From Calditrichaeota bacterium AABM5.125.24 (lineage in GTDB: Bacteria; Electryoneota; AABM5-125-24; Hatepunaeales; Hatepunaeaceae): a stretch of 9,295 nt of DNA. Under the pieces are notes generated by a model. The model ran no database searches. It was not told the DNA's origin and saw only the letters and a program-made list of their open reading frames with translations. How positions within the stretch are numbered: the first letter of the stretch is position 1; every line of letters begins with the position of its first letter. A program made the position numbers and the translations under genes. Of this stretch, positions 6,033 through 9,295 are shown piece after piece. The DNA is taken from contig MWJR01000048.1 of the NCBI GenBank assembly GCA_002127415.1, forward strand, positions 1-9,295, written 5' to 3'.

Positions 6033-6060
6033 GTGCTGTCACACTTCAGCGTAACAGCAC
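6033..6060. repeat. Degenerate copy of the proS palindrome
   Basis: The left half TGCTGTCACACTT is identical to the half-site upstream of proS. The right half, CAGCGTAACAGCA, differs from the perfect complement at three positions. Outer G and C add one more pair. It lies 72 nt past the proS stop. Confidence 0.75.
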
Positions 6061-6086
6061 AGAATACACACTATCTAAATAAAAAA

Positions 6087-6145
6087 GTTCCGCCGAGCCG
6101 GGCCTGCCCCGGACACCGATCCGGGGTTCTCAACCCGGCAGGAAC
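6087..6145 (-). ncRNA. Nested GC-rich fold ending in a U-run on the minus strand
   Basis: Three nested stems can form: GTTCC/GGAAC (6087-6091 with 6141-6145), GCCGGG/CCCGGC (6097-6102 with 6134-6139) and CCCCGGA/TCCGGGG (6107-6113 with 6120-6126). Read on the minus strand, the fold is followed at once by TTTTTTATTT (6086-6077), the classic shape of an intrinsic terminator. No minus-strand gene lies upstream of it, since spt and its neighbours are on the plus strand. It may be a small RNA end, a terminator of antisense transcripts or a structured repeat. Treat the RNA-gene label as a hypothesis. Confidence 0.4.
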
Positions 6146-6205
6146 CGATAACAAAAAAACCTGTTCGGCATTCAACACTCATCAATCGGCGCTCACTCAT
6201 TAAGA

Positions 6206-6234
6206 CGAACGCCGTAGGCCGCAGGCCGAGCGCC
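6206..6234. repeat. CGAACGCCG...GCCGAGCGCC element
   Basis: GCCGAGCGCC (6225-6234) is the reverse complement of GGCGCTCGGC at 9034-9043, and CGAACGCCG resembles the CGGCGTTCG units there. It ends 20 nt before the start of the small membrane-protein gene. The rest of 6146-6254 shows nothing I can name apart from an A7 run at 6152-6158. Confidence 0.4.
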
Positions 6235-6254
6235 TAACATAAAGCGAGCGATCT

Positions 6255-6620
6255 ATGAACCCAATCCCTCGATCACCTGAATCTACACCTCCTGTGGATG
6301 AGACACCCGTCGAAGGTCGTTTCCCCTGGGAGGCAATACTGGCGTATATACCGCTGTTCTGCCTCTATCCCTGGTCGTTGCGTCATCGCATACCCGGGCT
6401 GGAAGGGCACGCCAGGCAGGGCCTGATCCTGTTTATAATCGAACTGTTTCTGCTGCTGATCTTAATTCCCGTGGTCTACCGGCTGATATGGCTCGGCATC
6501 GTGGTGCTGGCGGCGGGAGGCATCTGGTCGGCATATCGCGGGCGCCCCTACCGGCTGCCGGTGCTGGACGACCTGGTTGACCGACTGGCCCGCAGAGAAG
6601 TCGAATCAAGCAATCAATAA
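6255..6620 (+). CDS. Small DUF4870/Tic20-like membrane protein
   Basis: This 121-aa protein has a polar N-terminus rich in Pro, Ser and Glu (about 1-22), then a hydrophobic stretch at about 26-42, a short linker with HARQGLILF at 52-60, and two further hydrophobic helices at about 56-74 and 76-94. The tail is charged. The HARQG motif with flanking helices recalls the DUF4870/Tic20-like family of small inner-membrane proteins, whose role is unknown. ATG at 6255 is preceded only by a weak purine stretch (AGCGAGCG). Its stop lies 33 nt before the spt start in the same direction, so the two are probably co-transcribed. A link to lipid synthesis is inference from position only. Confidence 0.72.
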   Translation: MNPIPRSPESTPPVDETPVEGRFPWEAILAYIPLFCLYPWSLRHRIPGLEGHARQGLILFIIELFLLLILIPVVYRLIWLGIVVLAAGGIWSAYRGRPYRLPVLDDLVDRLARREVESSNQ

Positions 6621-6641
6621 ACTCTCACGAAACAGATCTTC

Positions 6642-6646
6642 AGGAG
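6642..6646 (+). promoter_or_regulatory. Ribosome-binding site that fixes the spt TTG start
   Basis: AGGAG lies 7 nt before TTG at 6654. No in-frame ATG or GTG lies nearby, and the family-like N-terminus begins here, so the start codon is TTG. Confidence 0.8.
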
Positions 6647-6653
6647 TAATATA

Positions 6654-7889
6654 TTGAGAATAAAGGAGAAGGCTGAACGATTCACCACCGCCGATGAAGT
6701 TCGGGAGATGGGTATCTATCCCTACTTCCGCCCCATAGAATCGGATCAGGATACTGAGGTCATCATCGAGGGAAAGCGGGTCCTGATGATGGGCTCCAAC
6801 AACTACCTCGGCCTGACCAACCACCCCGAAGTCAAAGCCGCTGCCATAGAAGCGATAAATCAATATGGAAGCGGCTGTGCGGGCTCCCGCTTCCTGAACG
6901 GCACCCTCCGCATCCACATTCAACTCGAAGAGGAGCTGGCCGAGTTCACCCGTAAGGAGGCCGCCCTGCTGTATTCGACAGGTTTCCAGGTCAACCAGGG
7001 TGTCATCTCGACCCTTATCGGCAGGGACAGCGCTGTCGTTATCGACCGGACCGACCACGCCAGCATCATCGACGGCTGCAGGCTCGCCTTCGGGCGAACC
7101 GTCAAGTTCGAACACAATAACCACAACGCACTCGAAAGGGCTCTGGTGGGGCTGAACGGCGTCAACGGACTGATTGTGGTTGACGGTGTCTTCTCTATGG
7201 AGGGGGACATCGCACCGCTGCCCGAGATCGTGGACCTGGCCAAGCGCTATGACTGCGATGTAATGGTCGATGACGCCCACGCCATCGGGGTTCTGGGACC
7301 AAACGGACGGGGCACAGCCGCGCACTTCGGAATTGAAGACCAGGTGGAGCTGATGATGGGCACCTTCTCCAAGTCACTGGCCTCCATCGGTGGCTTCATC
7401 GCGGGGGAACTGAAGGTCATCGAATATCTGAAACACCACTCCCGCGCGCTCATATTCTCCGCCAGCCCCCCACCCGCATCTGTGGCATCGGCCCGCACAG
7501 CCCTGAAGATTATGCTTCGTGAACCCGAGCGGCTCCAGAGGCTCTGGGACAACACCCACCACCTCTGGAACGTCCTGAAATCGATAGGGGTCGACATCGG
7601 CCGCTCCCAGACCCCCATCGTCCCCATTCTCATCGGGAACGACCTGGACGCCTTCCGCGTCTGCCGCCGGCTGCAGGATGGAGGGATTTTCGTCAATCCG
7701 GTCATCACACCCGCCGTCCCGCCCGGTGGAGCATTGATACGCCTGTCGGTGATGTCAACCCACACCTTCGAACAGATTGACAGAGCAGTCTGCATAATCG
7801 ACAGGGTATTGAATGAGTTCGAGATCGAGAGAACCAAGAAACCGGTGACTGATCAGCTAAGTGAGCGGGTCTCCGGAAGCACGTCATAA
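6654..7889 (+). CDS. spt: Serine palmitoyltransferase-type alpha-oxoamine synthase
   Basis: This 411-aa PLP enzyme of the alpha-oxoamine synthase family most probably condenses L-serine with a long-chain acyl thioester to 3-ketosphinganine, the first step of sphingolipid synthesis. The PLP lysine is K240 in TFSKS. H135 (in TDHAS) stacks on the cofactor; D206 and H209 in VDDAHAIGVLG bind it. TFSKS fits serine palmitoyltransferases better than the TLGKA of BioF or Kbl. The segments YPYFRPIESDQDTEV (22-36) and GSGCAGSRFLNGTL (72-85) recall Bacteroidetes-type Spt as I remember it. BioF, Kbl or another AOS are alternatives, but no biotin or threonine-degradation genes are near. The next gene, a ceramide-synthase-like acyltransferase, supports Spt. 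Translation starts at TTG with a good Shine-Dalgarno. The TAA stop is in the same frame as the next gene. Confidence 0.82.
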   Translation: MRIKEKAERFTTADEVREMGIYPYFRPIESDQDTEVIIEGKRVLMMGSNNYLGLTNHPEVKAAAIEAINQYGSGCAGSRFLNGTLRIHIQLEEELAEFTRKEAALLYSTGFQVNQGVISTLIGRDSAVVIDRTDHASIIDGCRLAFGRTVKFEHNNHNALERALVGLNGVNGLIVVDGVFSMEGDIAPLPEIVDLAKRYDCDVMVDDAHAIGVLGPNGRGTAAHFGIEDQVELMMGTFSKSLASIGGFIAGELKVIEYLKHHSRALIFSASPPPASVASARTALKIMLREPERLQRLWDNTHHLWNVLKSIGVDIGRSQTPIVPILIGNDLDAFRVCRRLQDGGIFVNPVITPAVPPGGALIRLSVMSTHTFEQIDRAVCIIDRVLNEFEIERTKKPVTDQLSERVSGSTS

Positions 7890-7907
7890 TACACAAAGAG
7901 GTCGTCC

Positions 7908-9014
7908 CTGATAGTCGCTCCTGTTCGGTCCAGGCAAGATAGAACCGATTTTATCCGTCTCCCCTACCGTCTTCATCGGGGTCATCCCTCTTGGGTCCCA
8001 CCACTGATCTCCGAGCTCCAAACCAGCCTCGACACCCGCCGCAATCCGTTCTTCGAACACGCGGAGATCGAGCTGTTTCTGGCGCGGCGCGATGGCCGGA
8101 CGATAGGCCGCATCGCCGCCATTATCGACCGCAACTTCATTGAGGTGCGCGGGGAACCGGTCGGTCAGTTCGGCTTCTTCGATACAATCGACGACAGGGA
8201 TGTTGCCGCAGCACTCTTCGACCGGGCTGGCCAATGGCTCAAGGCGCGCGGTATGGTGCGGATGCTGGGCCCCACCAACCCCTCGATGAACGACGAGCTG
8301 GGTGTCCTGATTGACGCCTTCGACCTACCCCCATCCATCAAGATGGTCTGGAACCCCCCTTACTATCCCGCCCTGTTCGAGGGCGCCGACTTTACCAAGG
8401 CAAAGGATCTCTGGGCCTGGACGATGTTCATATCGGATATATCAGAACGTTTCATCCGGGTTGGCAAGGCGGCTGTTAAGCGGTCGAAGGTAACGCTGCG
8501 CCACCCCGATATGAAGAGGTTCAGCCGGGAGATCGAACTGTTCCGGGAGGTGTATAATCAGGCCTGGTCAGCCAACTGGGGCTTCGTGCCGTGGACTGAG
8601 GACGAATTCCGCAACGTCGCCAGGTCTCTTAAACAGGTCATCGACCCCGAACTGGTGCTGATCGCCGAGATGGAGGGGCAACCGATCGGCTTCTCCCTGG
8701 CGCTGCCCGATTTGAACGTTGCTCTCAGGCATATCAACGGAAGGCTGTTCCCCTTCGGGCTCCCCATCATGCTCTGGCACTCGCGAAAGATAAAACAGCT
8801 CCGCATCCTGATCCTGGGTGTGATCGAGGAATACCGTCACCGCGGCATCGATGTCGCCTTCTACTACGAGACCTTACGCATTGCGCTCAAGAAAGGATAC
8901 GAGAATGCCGAAATGTCGTGGATCCTCGAGGACAACACCCAGATGAACGGAGCCCTGGATGGTATCGGCGCCCGACGTTATAAGACATACAGACTTTACC
9001 AGAGGGAATTGTAA
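7908..9014 (+). CDS. GNAT-fold acyltransferase, YghO / bacterial ceramide synthase-like, CTG start
   Basis: Read from 7908 this is a 368-aa protein of the YghO-like GNAT family, to which the Caulobacter bacterial ceramide synthase belongs. It would N-acylate the sphingoid base made by the upstream enzyme. Family-like stretches are FIRLPYRLHRGHPSWVPPL (15-33), NPFFEHAE (46-53), GPTNPSMNDELG (121-132), NPPYYP near 149-154, a GNAT acyl-CoA motif LGVIEEYRHRGID (303-315) and a C-terminal EDNTQMN...YKTYRLY segment (341-364). The first ATG/GTG/TTG in frame is GTG at 8145, which would drop the first 79 residues. Those residues look conserved, so I place the start at CTG 7908, 6 nt after AGAGG. ATA at 7911 is a less likely option. 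The gap to the spt stop is 18 nt, so the two are surely co-transcribed. The acyltransferase family is fairly sure; ceramide synthesis is inferred. Confidence 0.75.
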   Translation: MIVAPVRSRQDRTDFIRLPYRLHRGHPSWVPPLISELQTSLDTRRNPFFEHAEIELFLARRDGRTIGRIAAIIDRNFIEVRGEPVGQFGFFDTIDDRDVAAALFDRAGQWLKARGMVRMLGPTNPSMNDELGVLIDAFDLPPSIKMVWNPPYYPALFEGADFTKAKDLWAWTMFISDISERFIRVGKAAVKRSKVTLRHPDMKRFSREIELFREVYNQAWSANWGFVPWTEDEFRNVARSLKQVIDPELVLIAEMEGQPIGFSLALPDLNVALRHINGRLFPFGLPIMLWHSRKIKQLRILILGVIEEYRHRGIDVAFYYETLRIALKKGYENAEMSWILEDNTQMNGALDGIGARRYKTYRLYQREL

Positions 9015-9032
9015 ACAGGGCAGACTGACTTC

Positions 9033-9057
9033 CGGCGCTCGGCGTTCGGCGTTCGGC
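9033..9057 (+). repeat. CGGCGYT tandem repeat
   Basis: Three and a half 7-bp units: CGGCGCT, CGGCGTT, CGGCGTT, CGGC. It begins 18 nt past the stop of the acyltransferase gene. Its first ten bases after the initial C match the reverse complement of 6225-6234. Confidence 0.6.
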
Positions 9058-9086
9058 TCTTAACGAAAGTCATTCCCAAAGGATAG

Positions 9087-9106
9087 GGTGGACATTCCTG
9101 TCCGCC
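9087..9106. repeat. Short hairpin GGTGGACA-TTCC-TGTCCGCC
   Basis: An 8-bp stem with one G-T pair and a 4-nt loop, about 70 nt past the acyltransferase gene. With no U-run after it on either strand, it looks like one more hairpin-type dispersed repeat rather than a terminator. Confidence 0.5.
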
Positions 9107-9182
9107 AACTTACACATGGCGTTGTATATTTATGCGCATTCATTAACTCATCATTCCGGCGAAACAGTCTGTCCGATAATGG
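9107..9182. other. Noncoding stretch without recognised features
   Basis: This is part of the 281-bp gap after the last gene. A minus-strand open frame at 9060-9275 runs through it, but it is built from the repeats on both sides and has no family resemblance. I see no gene here. Confidence 0.4.
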
Positions 9183-9213
9183 TGTCATTGCGATGAACGA
9201 AGTGACGAAGCAA
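9183..9213 (+). repeat. 31-bp TGTCNTTGCGA...GAAGCAA dispersed repeat, copy 2
   Basis: The element starts TGTCATTGCGATGAACG and ends GACGAAGCAA. It is the gap-free partner of 3876-3906 in the same orientation, and lies 17 nt before the second two-hairpin element. Confidence 0.7.
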
Positions 9214-9230
9214 TCTTTAAAATACTGATC

Positions 9231-9285
9231 GTAGTTGGGGCTGTCCCCAAGCCCGACAGTCGTGGTTAGGGACAACCACGACTAC
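9231..9285. repeat. Two-hairpin dispersed repeat, copy 2 (55 bp, inverted)
   Basis: It begins GTAGTTGGGGCTG and ends GACAACCACGACTAC. Its order of hairpins is reversed relative to 2365-2420, so it is a diverged inverted copy. The second hairpin, CGTGGTT-AGGG-ACAACCACG, stays well paired; the first is degraded at its 3' arm. It lies 10 bp from the right edge of the window. Confidence 0.78.
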
Positions 9286-9295
9286 AACAAGAAAA

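Noticed and set aside
5958..6203. An 81-aa plus-strand frame after proS
   Set aside because: It runs through the post-proS hairpin, the degenerate palindrome and the nested fold, has no ribosome-binding site and resembles no family.
7887..7889. The spt TAA as a sequencing error hiding a true spt-acyltransferase fusion
   Set aside because: Possible because the frames match, but AGAGG and a CTG just after the stop allow normal separate translation, and the spt protein ends at a typical length.
8145..8147. GTG 8145 as start of the acyltransferase gene
   Set aside because: It would cut off 79 residues that look like the family N-terminus, and no Shine-Dalgarno stands out there.
9060..9275. A 71-aa minus-strand frame near the right edge
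   Set aside because: Most of it is encoded by the dispersed repeats at 9087-9106, 9183-9213 and 9231-9285.
2365..9285. CRISPR array from the repeated hairpins
   Set aside because: The copies are few, diverged, in opposite orientation and not regularly spaced, with no cas genes.

Overview
This 9.3 kb window looks like chromosomal DNA from an uncultured diderm (Gram-negative-type) bacterium, about 55-60% GC by eye. I would guess a candidate phylum near the FCB group (Zixibacteria-like), but only from gene flavour and the very repeat-rich intergenic gaps; no marker here fixes the taxon. A Kdo/WaaP-type kinase and a sphingolipid locus both suit an organism with an outer membrane. I see no mobile element, tRNA, rRNA or CRISPR array.

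Left part (89-2299, minus strand): a tightly packed four-gene operon read leftwards: acylphosphatase, HAD phosphatase, YjbQ-family protein, Kdo/WaaP-like kinase. The joints are 1 nt, a 4-nt overlap and 0 nt, and three of the four genes start with GTG. Next comes a repeat-filled gap (2300-2607) and a leuC-type dehydratase large subunit (2608-3858, minus) with no small subunit beside it. leuC has a good sigma70-like promoter (TTGACT-17-TATATT), with an inverted repeat on the predicted start of transcription.

Right part (plus strand): proS (4246-5961) lies between two copies of the same palindrome. It is followed by a structured gap, a small DUF4870/Tic20-like membrane protein (6255-6620), a serine-palmitoyltransferase-type alpha-oxoamine synthase (6654-7889, TTG start), and a GNAT-fold protein of the YghO / bacterial ceramide synthase type. 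The first ATG/GTG/TTG codon in the frame of this last gene is at 8145. However, the frame is open and family-like back to 7908, where a CTG codon follows a good Shine-Dalgarno. I therefore annotate 7908-9014. The spt and ceramide-synthase-like pair is a plausible core of a bacterial ceramide pathway: serine plus acyl donor gives 3-ketosphinganine, then N-acylation.

Every gap between transcription units holds hairpins or dispersed repeats. Examples are a 55/56-bp two-hairpin element present twice in opposite orientation, a 31-bp TGTCNTTGCGA...GAAGCAA element present twice, the proS-flanking palindromes, and a branched fold at 6087-6145 that ends in a U-run on the minus strand. These repeats are the least explained part of the window, and one of them gives leuC a false N-terminal extension.
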